Source: Calliopum simillimum | Lineage: Eukaryota > Arthropoda > Insecta > Diptera > Lauxaniidae | Assembly (NCBI GenBank): GCA_951812925.1 | Contig: OX638372.1 | Location: 50,123,722 to 50,187,721, forward strand | Direction of reading: 5' to 3' | DNA length: 64,000 bases | Part shown: positions 1 through 12,120 of the stretch, in pieces | Layout of the letters: each line of letters opens with the position of its first letter | Numbering within the stretch: position 1 is the first letter of the stretch | Program-made: the position numbers and the translations under genes | The notes under the pieces: model-generated | Seen by the model: the letters and a program-made list of their open reading frames with translations, nothing else | Database searches by the model: none | What the model was told of the DNA's origin: nothing

Positions 1-537
1 CGCCCTCTTGTCCGAGTTCGACTAGTTTTAGCTCAGAGTGTGCATTTAAAGTCCTCAGTATTTGAGTGAAATTTATTTGGATTATCTCAAAAAACTCTTT
101 CAGTATAGCATTTTGAAACTTTTGCTTATATGGGAGGTCTGATTTCACCCAGTTTTTTCTCAAAGTTTGCGCTTATAATTCGTAGTATTTATGGGTGCAT
201 TGTCGTAAAAAATACTCCTAAAGTTGCATTTTGAATATATTTTTTGTATGGGCGGTAGGCGTGTTTGTTGACCGATTTCGCTCATTATCAATCCCACGAG
301 CTAACTTTGACGACGGATGCAGTGTACCAAACTTCATTGAAATATCTTGCTCAGTTTTCCCGAAAAATGTATTTCCACGCACTCCCAGCCACCCAGACAG
401 ACGCACATGGCTAATATCGATTCAGGTGGTGACGCTGATCAAAAAAATTTACATATACTTTTCCATACCTGCCATGCCTCCTTTTCTGCGTTACAAACGA
501 AAAGACAAAGTGAATATACCCTGAGTGTAGGGTATAA
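1..537 (-). mobile_element. HINE/DINE-like Helentron element, copy 1 (cut by window edge)
   Basis: It holds the central repeat (gaaatttatttggatta..., cgccctcttgtccgagttc), the single-copy block with tgtatgggcggtaggcgtg, and the 5' end gtgaatataccctgagtgtagggtata. It matches copies at 19953-20776 and 62544-62985 in the same orientation and 2611-5077, 51066-52850 and 53026-53584 inverted. The CTAG terminus lies left of the window. No coding capacity is seen. Confidence 0.7.
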
Positions 538-559
538 AAATCATTCGAAAGGAGTATAT

Positions 560-920
560 GACAGTCGAAAAGCAATTGCGATGATAAACACTCCTCGTTG
601 TTTCAATATATTTCCAGACTTCACATTTAGAAATGAGACGACAGTAAAAACAGAATCGGTGCCACGTTCCCCAAAAAATTAATTCCTTATATCTCTGAAA
701 CTACTTGACGCATATAATTGAAAATTGGTACATGTATAAAGTGCATTAGGACAAATAATTTTCACCGAAAAAGTGGGTGATGCCACGCCCTTAATAAAAT
801 GTCGTCATATCTCTGAAATTGTTTAACACAAAAAGATGAGATTTGGGACATATAACATACTTATTTATATCCCTTGAAAAATTGGTGATGCCCCAAACCC
901 TGTATAAGACAGGGTGTAGC
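560..920. repeat. degenerate dispersed repeats
   Basis: The block around 575-640 (gcgatgataaacactcctcg, then atatatttcc) recurs near 49120-49190. The 690-920 part (atatctctgaaa ... ttgggacatata) belongs to the same loose family as 2130-2420 and 45400-45900. No gene is seen. Confidence 0.5.
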
Positions 921-1013
921 AACGCACACCGGGAAATGCTATTTTTTTTATAAAATTAACATTACATTAAAAAATTTCAAATTTTTAAACTAGGCAAGCA
1001 TTTATTACATTAG

Positions 1014-2024
1014 AAGAATGTCTAATTATTATGCGTTCATTGGGCCGTTTTCATGGCATCACTTTGGCCCTACATGCGTTGGAACCGGAAACGTTTGAGC
1101 ATGTTAGCAAACAAGTGGAGGTTTGTATAACAATTAAAAAGCAGTGTTAAATATCTTATATTATGTTTGCTATTATTCTTTAGGAAACATATTATGCAGA
1201 AAAAAATCGTACATGGTATGTTGATTTTCTAAAACTCGCACAAATAGTTGCCAAAGATGCTATTTCCAACACATATCCAGACACCAAATATGAGATTTTG
1301 GCCAACAAATTTCTGCAGGACAATCTTTACGATCAAATGATACAATTAGTATCTACAAAATGTGAGTAGAAAGTTTTTTTTTATCAAATATCATTTTTTT
1401 TAACTTTGGGCCTCAATTCAGATTTTTTTTTATAAATTCTCTTCCTTAAAATAATAGCAAAATATATGGTATTTGGTCATGGTGATTGTTGGTCACCAAA
1501 CTTTTTAACTCGTTATGATAAGGATGGCTCTCCAGAAGCTATTACAATAATTGATTTTCAATTGACACGTTGCGCATCCTTGGTCTTAGATATTTCATTC
1601 TTCATATATTCGTGCACAAGCCAAGAGTTACGTGAGTTGCACTATGAAAAATTGTTGAAAGTAAGAGTTTATTTGTTATTTTTAAATAAACTGAAAATAA
1701 ATATTACTTTTTTCATTTCATAAGGAATATCATAAAAGTGCCACAGACTTGATTACTGATTTGGGTGCTGACGCATCAATTGTTCTCCCTTGGGAAGGAC
1801 TTTTGGATGAATTGCAGCAATTTGGTCGTTTTGGTTGTGGCATGGGTATTGAATCGCTACCGATGTCTTTAATTGAAGATGACGAGGTACCTGATCTTGA
1901 TGAAATCAAAGAAAATGCAGTATTAACTGATGTTTGGAATATAAAGCCATTTGCAGAGCCTGAAAAACGCCAACGTATTGCAGATATATTCAAACATGCA
2001 ATAGATTTAGGTTATATTAAATAG
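1014..2024 (+). CDS. CHK kinase-like / EcKinase-like protein, C-terminal part (5' exons missing)
   Basis: Four exons join in frame: 1014-1120, 1184-1361, 1458-1660 and 1725-2024 (stop TAG 2022-2024), giving 261 codons. All junctions are GT-AG. Exon 1 encodes the LGRFHGITLAL helix that precedes the catalytic loop in CHK/EcK proteins. Exon 3 carries the Brenner-type phosphotransferase motif HGDCWSPN and then IIDFQL with the downstream Asp of LDISFF, the catalytic and metal-binding core of ecdysteroid-kinase-like / CHK (DUF1679-type) enzymes. Family members are about 400-420 aa and phosphorylate small hydroxylated substrates such as ecdysteroids; the substrate here is unknown. The N-lobe (~150-180 residues, nucleotide-binding Lys) is absent. 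Upstream sequence is intron-like and holds a HINE copy at 1-537, so the missing exons probably lie left of the window. A polyadenylation signal AATAAA follows at 2050. The assignment is firm at family level; substrate and functionality are not. Confidence 0.85.
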
Positions 2025-2049
2025 ATTGCCATTACTCAGGTAGAAGAAA

Positions 2050-2055
2050 AATAAA
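2050..2055 (+). promoter_or_regulatory. polyadenylation signal AATAAA of the CHK-kinase gene
   Basis: The canonical hexamer AATAAA lies 26 nt after the stop codon of the CHK-kinase-like gene, in a short A-rich trailer. Confidence 0.55.
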
Positions 2056-2129
2056 GTGATTATGTTTATGATATTTTCTGAAAGCAGATATCAAAAATAT
2101 TAAATGCTAAAAATGTAAATCAATTATAC

Positions 2130-2570
2130 AACTAGATCACTTCTAAATGATAATTTTTGTCTTAAGTGGTCTCTGTACCAAATCTTATAAGTGTGAACAG
2201 TTTTCGTCCTGGCACTCTGTACACATGTATCAAATCTCATTCATGTGGGTAAATATTTTCAGAGATATAAGAAGTGATTTTTGTGGGGGCGTGATACCCC
2301 AATTTTCCTCAGTAGACATTATTTGTCTTTGTACTTTTATATATGTACCAAATCTCATCCATATACGCTAAATAGCTTCAGAGATATGATGATTTAATTT
2401 TTTAGGTTCACAGCTTACCTTTCTTTGGAAATACCCATATATATATTTTCTTATCGTGACAATTTCCTATGGTAAAGGGCAATTTAAAATTTTTTATCCG
2501 ATATGCATTAAATGCTTAAAACGAATTACTATAAATACACTTTTCCAAAAATTTTTAAAATATTTATCTG
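2130..2570. repeat. degenerate ~120-bp tandem repeat (taccaaatctcat / ggcgtgatacccc family)
   Basis: Units contain gtaccaaatctcat, ttcagagatat and a ggcgtg-tacccc block. The same unit recurs at 690-920 and in three to four tandem copies at 45400-45900. Non-coding. Confidence 0.55.
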
Positions 2571-3118
2571 AATAATGGGGTTGACTAATGAGAAACATCT
2601 GTTGTTTTTATACCCTACATCAATGGTATATTCACTTTGTCATTACGTTTGTAACTCAGAGAAGGAGGAGTGGCAGGTATGGAAAAGTATATATATTCTT
2701 GATCAGCGTCACCTCCTAAGTCGATATAGCCATGTCCATCTGGCTGGCTGGGTGTGCGTGGAAATACTTTTTTTTGGGAAAACTGAGCAAGATAAATCAA
2801 TGAAATTTGGTACTCTACCTCCGTCGTCAAAGTTAGATCGTGCGATTGAAAATGAGCGAAATCGGTCTACGAACACGCATACCGCCCATACAAAGAATAT
2901 GGAATTGTAAATACAAGCTCTGAGCTAAAACTAAGCGAATTTGGACAAGAGGGCGTGACACCTCCCATACAAGCAAAAGTTTCAAAATGCTGTACTGAAA
3001 GCGTTATTTAAGTAAATGCAAGCTCTGACGAAAACTAGGTGAACTTGGATAAGAGGGCGTAGCACCTCCCATACAAGCAAAAGTTTCAAAATGCTATACC
3101 GAAAGCGTTATGTGAGTT

Positions 3119-3578
3119 ATTATTCACCTCGCTCGTACGACCCATTTTAGAGTATGGTTCTGTTGTTTGGAGTCCTCATTATGAATGCCATATCAATTCT
3201 ATTGAATCAGTTCAAAAACAGTTTCTTTTATTTGCTTTAAGAAATCTTCCATGGGATCATAGCATTAATTTGCCCCCTTATAGACATCGGTTGAAGCTAA
3301 TTAATTTACCTACTCTAAAAAATCGGAGAACCATGCTTAACATATGTTTTTTACTTAAGCTTATAAAAGGCGATATTATTAGTGAATACTTATTAAGTAT
3401 GGTTACCTTTAATGTACCTTATCGCCCAACTAGAAATTTTGAATTTTTCCATCTGCGTCATCATAGAACTAACTACATGCTTCAAGAGCCACTTCGACGC
3501 TCTTGTAGTGATTTTAACATGGTTTTTAATGTAATCGATTTTGATGAATCCTTTCATCAAATTAATAAAAAATTATAG
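3119..3578 (+). pseudogene. LINE reverse transcriptase C-terminal remnant
   Basis: The open frame reads LVRPILEYGSVVWSPHY, then IESVQKQFLLFALR, the characteristic segment after the RT catalytic core in jockey/CR1-type LINEs. It then runs through RLKLINLPTLKNRR to a stop at 3576-3578. The RT catalytic (YADD-type) region, endonuclease and ORF1 are missing through 5' truncation, so this copy is dead on arrival. The frame itself is undamaged, which suggests a fairly recent insertion. Clade is not resolvable from this piece. Confidence 0.75.
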
Positions 3579-3833
3579 ATTACTTGGAAAACATCATTCT
3601 GTAAGATTGCAGCGGCTTGTCACAGAGTGCTACTTTGCTATTTTCTTTAAGAACTAAGCGTCCATTGTGCACGCGTTCTTTTGAATTTCAGCATCCACAG
3701 TCCATAACTGTGCCAACTCTTTACATCGCTTAGCTGCGGTATCATTTTCAGCCGACAAGAAATACAACGATTATTATGACATGCATCGTTACATCATCCA
3801 CTAATTTCATTTAGATGGCAATTCATCGTACCA

Positions 3834-4390
3834 GCTTCCACAAAGCGTTTCATCTAACGCTGTGGCCATACCGCTCCTTCCAGCGCTTTTCGTCGAGATA
3901 GTGGTTGCAATGTATAGCGTCCATCTAGCGCTATGGTGGTTCTTGAGCACCATTCTCTGCCGTGCCATAGCTCCTGGGCAAAGTGTTCAGAAAAGCAATT
4001 TAAGAAAACTCTTGCGAGTATTCTTTCAAATTGCATATTTCAATAATGCTTTGTTCCGGTACTATTTGAACCACTTTCTTTTTTTTGTAACCACTACTTT
4101 CATCATACCAGCTTCTACAAAGCGTTTCATCTAACGCTGTGGCCATACCGCTCCTTCCAGCGCTTTTCGTCAAGATAGTGGTTGCAATGTATAGCGTCCA
4201 TCTAGCGCTAGGGTGGTTCTTGAGCACCATTCTCTGCCGTGCCATAGCCCCTGGGCAAAGAGTTCAGAAAAGCAATTTAAGAAAACTCTTGCAGTATTCT
4301 TTCAAATTGCATATTTCAATAATGCTTTGTTCCGGTACTATTTGAACCACCTTGTTTGTAACCACTACTTTCGGATCCAGCCGGCTGTTA
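3834..4390 (+). repeat. 277-bp direct tandem duplication in the LINE 3' UTR
   Basis: Both units begin gcttc-acaaagcgtttcatc and contain ccgctccttccagcgctttt, ttgagcaccattctctgcc and ttccggtactatttgaacca. They differ by a few substitutions and a run-length change near 4078-4090. Confidence 0.85.
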
Positions 4391-5077
4391 CCTGGCTCTT
4401 ATTTGTGAGCTGTTTTTATACGAAATTATAATTTTTAGTCTCGCTCATTTGTTTTAATGTTTATATTTTTCAATTGTATTATAAAAAAATCATTATTGTA
4501 ATTTATAAGGGCATTCAGCTCAGTAAATGAAACTTAAATAAATAAAATAAATAAATAAATAAAAATAATCCAACCAAATTTTACTAAAACACTAAAAACA
4601 GTAAATGCAAGCTCTGACGAAAACTAGGTGAACTTGGACATGCGGGCGTGGCACCTCCCATACAAGCAAAAGTTTCAAAATGCTATACCGAAAGCGTTAT
4701 TTGAGATAATGCAAACACATTTTACTAAAACACTTAAAACAGTAAATGCAAGCTCTGAGCAAAATCTAATGTAATCTAAATCTAAATAAACTCGGACAAG
4801 AGGGCGTAGAACCTCCCATAAAAGTAAAAGATCCAAAAGTCCATTCTGAAAGCATTTTTGATATGTATGTATGTATGTATTCTCCTTTAACTCCTAGGAG
4901 GAGCATAGGGCCACCAAATTTCACTCAGACACTAAGGAAAGTAAGCGCAAGATCTGAGCAAAAGCTTTGAGAATTCGAAAAAGTGGTCGTGGCATCTCCC
5001 GTAAAAGCAAAATTTTCAAAATACTGCAGTGTAGAGTATGCAATGTTTATGCAGACCAAATGTAACACCCTTACTAG

Positions 5078-6000
5078 TTCTATCACACCTGAAGCGAAAA
5101 TATATGATTTTTAAAAGTTTAACATACGTTCGATTTTTAAAATGCAGGTAGTTCGAAAATTTGGATATTCTTTATTCACATTTAAACTTTTCACGAAGAT
5201 ATGGGTTCTGTTAGCGATGAATCTACTATGCTCGCAAGTTACTGTGTCTAGTCAGAGATACCCCTGAATTCCATTACAAGGGGACGTGCAGATGCCATAG
5301 AACAATTTACATTTTCAATCAAAACATCAATAAAAAACGTAATGACTACTTTATTTTCTAAAAACAGCTTAATTCTGGATTTGGCTTTCTAACTGGAAAA
5401 CTTTATCAACGCATTCCAATAGCATTAATACGAGGGTAAAAAAGGTTTGTTCTCGTTGGAAACCCCATAATTTATCAATTGCTTAAATTTTCAATGGAAA
5501 AATTGATTTTCTTAACTCACTGTAAACAAAACAAATAGCACTTGTACGTCAAAACGTTCTGAGTACGTTTATGCTAAAAAATGTCAAACTTTATTATGGT
5601 GTTGCCAGATTTTAGCTATTGACATTAGTGTTGCCCAATCCCGAAATATAAAAGGCAACCTACGTAATAACGTAGTCGATTTGGGAAAAAGTCAAAAGTT
5701 TGGAGCAAATATCAGTTTTCCGGTACTTTATCATTAAGATAACAGTTGCTAGTTTTTATTTGCGACTTTTTTCTAAGCTAGTACCTATCAACAATTAATG
5801 TATAGCAAGGAACAGTTGTTGTATACCAGTTCAGTCTTGGTTTGATTGCAGGGATTTATTACGACTTTTAGTTATTAAAAAGTGTACATTACTGAAACAC
5901 AAATGTACGTCACACCTTTAAATTTTTTCGATCTTTTTAAGGATACTAAATGAAACAACTTTAATTTAAAAACTGTTTAACATACGAGTATATGTATGCA
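5078..6000. other. intergenic, no recognised feature
   Basis: AT-rich sequence between HINE copy 2 and the HexA 3' end. No open frame with recognisable homology and no clear terminal repeats were seen. Confidence 0.5.
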
Positions 6001-6006
6001 TTTATT
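6001..6006 (-). promoter_or_regulatory. polyadenylation signal AATAAA of HexA
   Basis: Reading the minus strand, AATAAA occurs about 50 nt after the HexA stop codon (6055-6057). Confidence 0.55.
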
Positions 6007-6054
6007 TTTGTAATAACTTAACTATTAATTTAACATTTCAGTCTTATTGCGACC

Positions 6055-8632
6055 CTAACATTGGCCTTCATTGAGTACACACCATTTTGGTGTGATCGCA
6101 TCCGGTTGAATACCACGCGCTATCAAACGTTCGCGATAACGATAGAAGCGTGTTTCAGCAAAGATTACGGAAGTTTTAGGATCTGACCATAAACGTTCAG
6201 CTGCTGCGCCTGCGCGCGGCCAAATGCGTGGCTCTAGACAGAAGAAATTCAATCATATAAAAATCTTGAATCGTTCAAAGCCTTAAACAGTCTTACTTAC
6301 CTAAAGAATTTTGATCGACAAATTCAGACCACATGCATACTTCACCGCCCAACATTTTATCCTTTCGCTCTAAACGACTGCTGTAGACTGTACGCCAATT
6401 ATAGTAAGTGGTTTTTCCCCAAAAGCCATGATCTAAATACCATGCATTTTTGGTGGACACTATAATACGATAACCCCTGTTCATTAGTTCAGTATTTAAC
6501 GGTTGATCTGACTCTACCCAAGTCTGTATTATGAAACGTTCCTTTGGCAAAAAGTCCTCTATGATTTCTGGATCTGTTAGATGACTTGACCACAAGATAA
6601 CATCTTTTGGCGTATTACTCTTGCGACCATGCACTAAATTAGTCACATCATCATACGAATCTAAATTGCGTCTATGAAACTCTGACCATAATTTGTAAAA
6701 ACTGCGTATACTAAGATCATAGCCCTGATCAATCATTGCTTTGGTAATTTCTGGTGTTGAATTCCAACATGGTATATGCACTTCATCGCCCCCCATATGC
6801 ATGGTCTCATCGGGCTGTAAGACTTCAGCAAGATCTTGATAGATCTCTTTCATTATTGCGTACATATTATCGTTTAATGGATTAAGCTGTCCACATGGTG
6901 GCTGCACACAATATGAGCGCCAAGGCATTTGATTAACGCAAACAACTAGATTACCTTGTCCACTTATAGGACCCCACTGCCAGCCGTTGCCAGCATGTGA
7001 CGGTCCATCAATTTCAACAATGACACGTATACCACGCATTAAGGCGTATTTAATGATATTTTGCGTATCGGTGCGGGAATAAATTTGCTCCGGAGAGTAA
7101 GCGCCAAAACTATAAGAGATATAGAATTTAGATGTTAAAATGCAATTTTCTTTTTGTTGCCTATACCAGCAATGCCCATGAAAACTATTCGAAGAGTGGA
7201 ACATGAACTATCAACGTCACAAAGAAAGGAAACAAGCTAACCGCGCGAAAGTTGTAAACGTTCACGAGCTTGAAAATTACCAATTAAACACAAACTGCAA
7301 ATTATTTATTTTCGTGACGAGCCATATGGTGCATTGAAAACAATAACAAAGCAATAGAAAGCATATGTGCAGTAGCAAACTGAATTCCTAGTGTTACAAC
7401 ACACATTTGAAATTGTACAAAAAATAAATGTTTTTGTAAAAGTGCAAACAATGGAAAAAGTTAAATGGGCATTCCGGGTCTAGACACAAGAGATTCAAAG
7501 GTTATGGATGTAAGAAACATATAAAATCACATTGATTTAACTATTTGAAAATCACCTGAGGTACTTCCAAACAAACATTTTAACAGTAAGAAAAATATGT
7601 ACAAAAAATAAGCCTCTTAACTGAACTTACCGTGTCAATTCTGGCACGCGTACCACTTCTAGTGGAAAACTATGAGAATCTACAGCATGCCAATGGAATA
7701 CATTTAGCTTAGATGCTGCCATTCCATCTAAAGTACTACGTATATAACGTACTGGAATAAAATTTCGTGCTGTATCCAAAAGAAGACCACGATGTGCAAA
7801 TATAGGGCGATCTTCAACTCGTGCAGCGCTAACAAGTAACAGGCCATTTCTAACGTAAACATAAAATCTCAATAAAAATATGCAAAAAGTAAGTGGATTT
7901 AAATTCACTCACTCAATGCTACCCGTTACCAAATTACTTAAAGTTTCCAGACCAAGACGTGCGCCAAAAACTGTTTCTGCCTTAACTTCAATAAATGTGG
8001 CCTGACCTGAAATTGAAAACTATTACCATTGTGTCATGTTATTATAGTTAGCCTACACACTCTACCACTTACCTGTTGTTCTAATATTCAACTTGTACGA
8101 CTCATCGGTCTCTAAATTAAGTACCAAACTGCTTGAATTTACTGTGGTTTTTATCAAAATTTCTTTACCAACGCTTAATGTGCAGTTTCGTATACATTCC
8201 TTCAGTAGATTACTTACAAAAATACGATTGGTCTCACGTAAGTACTGACTGCTCTGTGCACTTGGAGCGACCACATTAAAGCGTACTTTCCATGGATCGA
8301 AATGCACACGTTCACTGCCCAAATTGCAGTCACCAGTGGGCATAGGCCAAATAGCACCATATTTCCCACAAGATAAGCGACAGTCATTCTGACTTTCGAA
8401 ACGTTTTGCATCACCAATTTCAGGTGCATTATCTTTCACACAAAGATAATTGTCTGTACAGATCCATTTCTGTCTGCTACTGACGAAGAAATAAAAAGTT
8501 GAAGAAATATGAAAGTTAATTATGAAGTTGCAAAACTACGTACTTTTCATCTGGAGTAGTTGAAGCTGGTGAAACTCGTATAAAAATCAGTAGTGGAATG
8601 AATAGTGCATTAAATATTTGCTTCAGATACAT
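6055..8632 (-). CDS. GH20 beta-N-acetylhexosaminidase, HexA (chitooligosaccharidolytic type)
   Basis: Six exons (transcript order): 8632-8544, 8476-8073, 8006-7913, 7849-7631, 7109-6301, 6233-6055. All junctions are GT-AG; the sum is 1794 nt, 597 aa. Exon 1 encodes a signal peptide (MYLKQIFNALF..., hydrophobic, ending near SPAS), so the enzyme is secreted. Exons 2-3 hold the N-terminal GH20b-like domain with the Cys-rich CRLSCGKYGAIWP block. Exons 4-6 hold the catalytic barrel: HRGLLLDTARN, FHWHAVD, IDGPSHAGNGW (D303, H307), HMGGDEV (D377, E378 = assisting Asp and acid/base Glu), IIQTW, WYLDHG and CMWSE. All pocket residues known from insect chitinolytic hexosaminidases are present, so it should release terminal GlcNAc from chitooligosaccharides or N-glycans. 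The IDGPSHAGNGW / PPCGQLNP pattern resembles the fly Hexo2 group as I remember it; Hexo1 or Fdl is not excluded. First of three tandem copies. Confidence 0.92.
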
Positions 8633-8970
8633 TTCGATTTATAATGCTAACATGCGTAAAATAACCGTGTGTCTATATTAAAATATTTAGAATTATTAGA
8701 CAATTGAAATCGCTTGATGATGATTTATAATTAAGAATGAAATAAAAAATCTCTCCATGGCAAGTGTAGCAATGGGTAGCTTAGCCCTGCTACTATTTTG
8801 TGATAGAACTCTGTTATTCAATCAAATTCGATTTAGAGCCATGAAGCTCTCTGCTGTTTTGATATGACTTCATTTCAACTGGAACCAACAAACAGACCAA
8901 CATTCGTCACACAGTGGGAGTTTAACAGTAAAATTATACTCGATTGTAGAAGTGTTGGATATCATATCGT

Positions 8971-9222
8971 CGGGTTAAAACTACATCTAGACATCTACAT
9001 TTTTTGATATTTTGAGTTAAGTATACAGAAACATGAAGAAAAAATGGTTCTACTCTTCAGTGCAGTCGGTTTTTTAAAATGTAGTCCCCATCCAATTCTA
9101 TATACTTAAGTAACAAAAAGCAGAAAGCTTCAAAATCTCATACAAAAATCAAATTTCAAAAAACTTGAAAAGCGTTTCTCAAAACAATAAAAATGTAGAT
9201 GTCTAGTTGTAGTTTTTACCCG
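8971..9222. mobile_element. 252-bp MITE with ~33-bp inverted termini
   Basis: Left terminus cgggttaaaactacatctag and right terminus (inverted) agttgtagtttttacccg match across about 33 bp, including acatctagacatctacat. No target duplication is evident. It lies ~340 bp upstream of the HexA start codon. Confidence 0.7.
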
Positions 9223-9289
9223 ATTACTCGATTAATAAATTAAATACTGTTGTCGAGCAGTCCATCCCATAAAGGATTTTGCGAATCTT

Positions 9290-10870
9290 TATCGTTAAGC
9301 GGCGCTATAGCGGTTCAAAGTGCAAAAAATCGAGTATTATAGGAAAACCTTGTTTTTAGTTGTTTTTTATATGATCTCTTAATTTAAGAGGCATAGAAAC
9401 AAAGTCAGCAATCTCTACTTTTTTCATGAATGTATCTGATAATACTATCTAGTTGCATCAGTCAAATTAGCAATACCAAATACATACGTTTCTATATCTA
9501 TGGTCAAAAACTGCCAATGAAAACAAAAGCAGCATAGTCTATTGGAGGTTGTAACTTTTTTTACTGTCAATATCATGTTTTGAAATGTTTAAAAAATCAT
9601 AACTCCGAAACCGTAAAACGTAACATCATAATTTTTAGTTCATTTGAAAGATAATTTCTTTTTGTTTCCACAAAATATGTTTTGGAAGGTTAAAAAAGTA
9701 GGCCATGGAGATTTTTTTTTTAATTTTGTACTACGTATTTTCCTAAATACCAATAAGTTTACCTTGTAGCCTGATTCAGTACCTTTCCAAAAATGTTCTG
9801 AACATGAAAGTCTGTTTAGAAATGTCCAAGTTATGGAAGGAGTATTTTTCACAATTTACTAATTTTTCCACTTTTTGCACCCCTCCCTAAAATACAAAAA
9901 AATTGCATTATGACAATCTCTAAATTTCTTATCGAATTTGTCTATAAACCTTCTATGAGGATTTGAATCAAACTTGGTTTATCTCTTCAGCTCTATTCTA
10001 CTGAGCGCAAAACATACAGTATAATAAATACTAAAATGGCCCAGTGGTCAAAATTTAACCCCAAATGAATTACATAATTTTGTCACTTTTTGAACAGTTT
10101 TAGAACTTTTTTGCTATTTGGTACAAAATAGAGAAGCTCATTTCTTATCCCTGGTACAATGACAAATGTGAAACGAAAAGAAAACAAAAAACATTTTTGT
10201 CTTTCTCTTTGTGCCTTATACTCTTTTCAGCTCTGTGTGACCGTGTAAGTGTTTTGTTGTTGTTAATATTGAAAAATTTGTAAATAATTTTACCAGTTTT
10301 AAAGTCAAATTATTAAAATAATTTTAACTTTGTGCACATCTACACTCAAATGCCTTTCTTATAGTGTATAATTCAAAGTCGTACTCCATTTCTAACATGG
10401 TAAAAAAAGATGGACAAGTTTTTGTCTTGCATATTAATATATAGATGTGTATCTTCAGAGTGACCGGATTTTGGTGCGACTATAAGTTTTTTCCAAAATG
10501 TAGATTTAGAGTTTTACAGTAGCTTTATAGCTTCTCTACACATTAAACACATTAAATGCTATCGATAATGCCGTACCTACTAGGCTTCATCCCGAATTTT
10601 GAATTGATTGTGGGAGCGAAAAAATGCAAAATTGAGAGTATTTTATCAATTTTAACCATTTTCTGTAATTTTCTTCAAAACTGACAAGATATGGTGTTAA
10701 TATCTTCCAAGAAAATTATCACTGGGGTATCGGTGGAGCTATGTTCAGAAAATATCATAAACGAGAAATGAAGATTTCATATAAAAAATTTGGAAATTTT
10801 AACCCAAAAATACGGTTTTCCTATGATACTCGATTTTTCGAACTTTGATCTACTACTTATAGCGTTGCTT
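9290..10870. repeat. inverted repeat arms (9290-9350 and 10810-10870)
   Basis: caaaaaatcgagtattatag followed by gaaaacc on the left recurs inverted on the right (ggttttcctatgatactcg), with flanking gcgctatagc / gcgttgcttatcg. The 1.4-kb spacer has no coding signal. This is probably a degraded foldback element. The rest of 9223-11007 holds nothing else I can name. Confidence 0.55.
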
Positions 10871-11007
10871 ATCGACCAAAACCCTTTGGAAATTTTTTCT
10901 ACTCATCAATGGTTATCGAAGGTGCTATACTAGAACCCATCCCAAAAAAAAATTATTTTCATAAGCTTTTTGATGGAAACAGTGATTCGCGCGATGAAAA
11001 GTATTAA

Positions 11008-11084
11008 CCCAGTGTGCCAAACGGTTCAGTAACGGATCCGTAATGGATAAAAAAGCGGAGATATGAACCGTTTGGCACACTGGG
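11008..11084. mobile_element. 77-bp palindromic mini-MITE, CCCAGTGTGCC family
   Basis: Perfect termini CCCAGTGTGCCAAACGG and its inverse enclose cagtaacggatccgtaatgg and agcggagatatg. The same termini and internal motifs occur in a 178-bp relative at 42481-42658. Confidence 0.8.
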
Positions 11085-11502
11085 AAGATCTTTTTGGAGA
11101 ATAAAATTTTTTTTTTGCTTTTCGTTTTTTTAAGAATATTTCCTAAACGATTATACATAATTTAATATTATTTATAGAACCTATGATTCTCCACGAAAGA
11201 GAGCGCTTTTAAAGAGCGATTAAAATCACACGAAACCGTCATGTTACCTTAAATCTGTGTAAAGAACTTCCACAGTGCGCTCTTTATTTAATTGATAAGG
11301 TTTCGATTGTTATTTAATTCGTTTAGTACTTTAATTTTCACGCTCTTTATTAAATGAATATAACACTGAAATGTTTTAAAATTACCTAAGTTATTCAGAA
11401 ATCGAAATCAAAATATTTGATTCGGAACTGGAACATAAAATTTCAAATTAACAAACTCTTATGGTTTTTTTTTTAGAAATCTTAAGGGATTCAAGTTTTT
11501 TA

Positions 11503-12120
11503 TAGTGGAACTGGTTAAAACGTACTTGCTCAACTCAAACTTTTTGTTTGTCGACCTAGAAAGAGTTTTAGATCAGGATTATTGCCTAATATTTTTTTTT
11601 TTTTAAATTTTTGTTTCTATCAGTATTAGAAATGTCTTTAATTGACGTATGATAAATTTATATTGAAATAATTAAACAGTCATTTTGCAATTTGCTAATT
11701 TGCGAATTTATCATACTTCAATTAATAAAAGAGCGCGTTGGTACTTGCATTAGTATGTACTATACAAGCAAAAAAACAGTCAATAAACTAACTTCATGGT
11801 TTAATTTCTATTTGCTAATTAAAAGTTAATTATTTATAAGAAATTTTAAAAATCCTTATGAAAACTTTATTTGATTTAAATTTTGAATTACTTATTCCTA
11901 GTCTTTCCACAGAAATTTAACCAAGTTTTAACAACTTTATATTTACGGAGAAATCACAATTTAAAAAGAGACATACATAAAAAAATTCATTTGCTTATAA
12001 CTTTTTAAAAAATTTTAATTTTCGAAGAAAGAATATTGACAATTATCATGATCTAAAACTCTTCCACGATCGACAAAAAAAAGTTTGAGTTGAGCAAGTT
12101 AGTTTTTACTATTCACACTT
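11503..12120. mobile_element. foldback element (~70-bp arms)
   Basis: tacttgctcaactcaaactt followed by gtcgacc-agaaagagttttagatca on the left is matched inverted near 12040-12105 (tgatctaaaactcttcc ... gtttgagttgagcaagtta). A smaller inverted pair (ttgacgtatgataaattta / gaatttatcatacttcaa) is nested at about 11640-11735. Confidence 0.7.

Larger units (their letters stand above)
3117..4566 (+). mobile_element. 5'-truncated LINE (non-LTR retrotransposon) inside HINE copy 2
   Basis: The element starts within the reverse transcriptase thumb and ends in an (AAAT)n tail (about 4530-4566), the hallmark of target-primed insertion with 5' truncation. Left flank gcgttatgtgag and right flank ataatccaacc together restore the uninterrupted HINE sequence seen in other copies. 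The 3' UTR contains a ~277-bp direct duplication (about 3834-4110 and 4111-4390). Confidence 0.75.
2611..5077 (+). mobile_element. HINE/DINE-like Helentron element, copy 2, interrupted by a LINE
   Basis: It begins taccctacatcaatggtatattcac and ends caccctta-CTAG at 5074-5077. Central repeats (caagagggcgtgacacctccc) occur around 2948, 3053 and 4640. A LINE is inserted at 3117-4566. The CTAG 3' end without obvious duplication, the cgatatagccatg-tccatctggctggct block and the central tandem repeats fit the DINE-1/Helentron-associated class. It has no Rep/helicase coding sequence and is non-autonomous. Confidence 0.65.

Noticed and set aside
3854..4245. 60-90-aa frames on both strands within the 277-bp duplication
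   Set aside because: Duplicated frames simply mirror the LINE 3' UTR tandem repeat and lack homology.
7110..7204. Possible in-frame upstream start for the HexA catalytic exon
   Set aside because: The frame upstream of 7109 is intron read-through; a consensus acceptor AG at 7111-7110 and matching phases in HexB and HexC place the exon boundary there.
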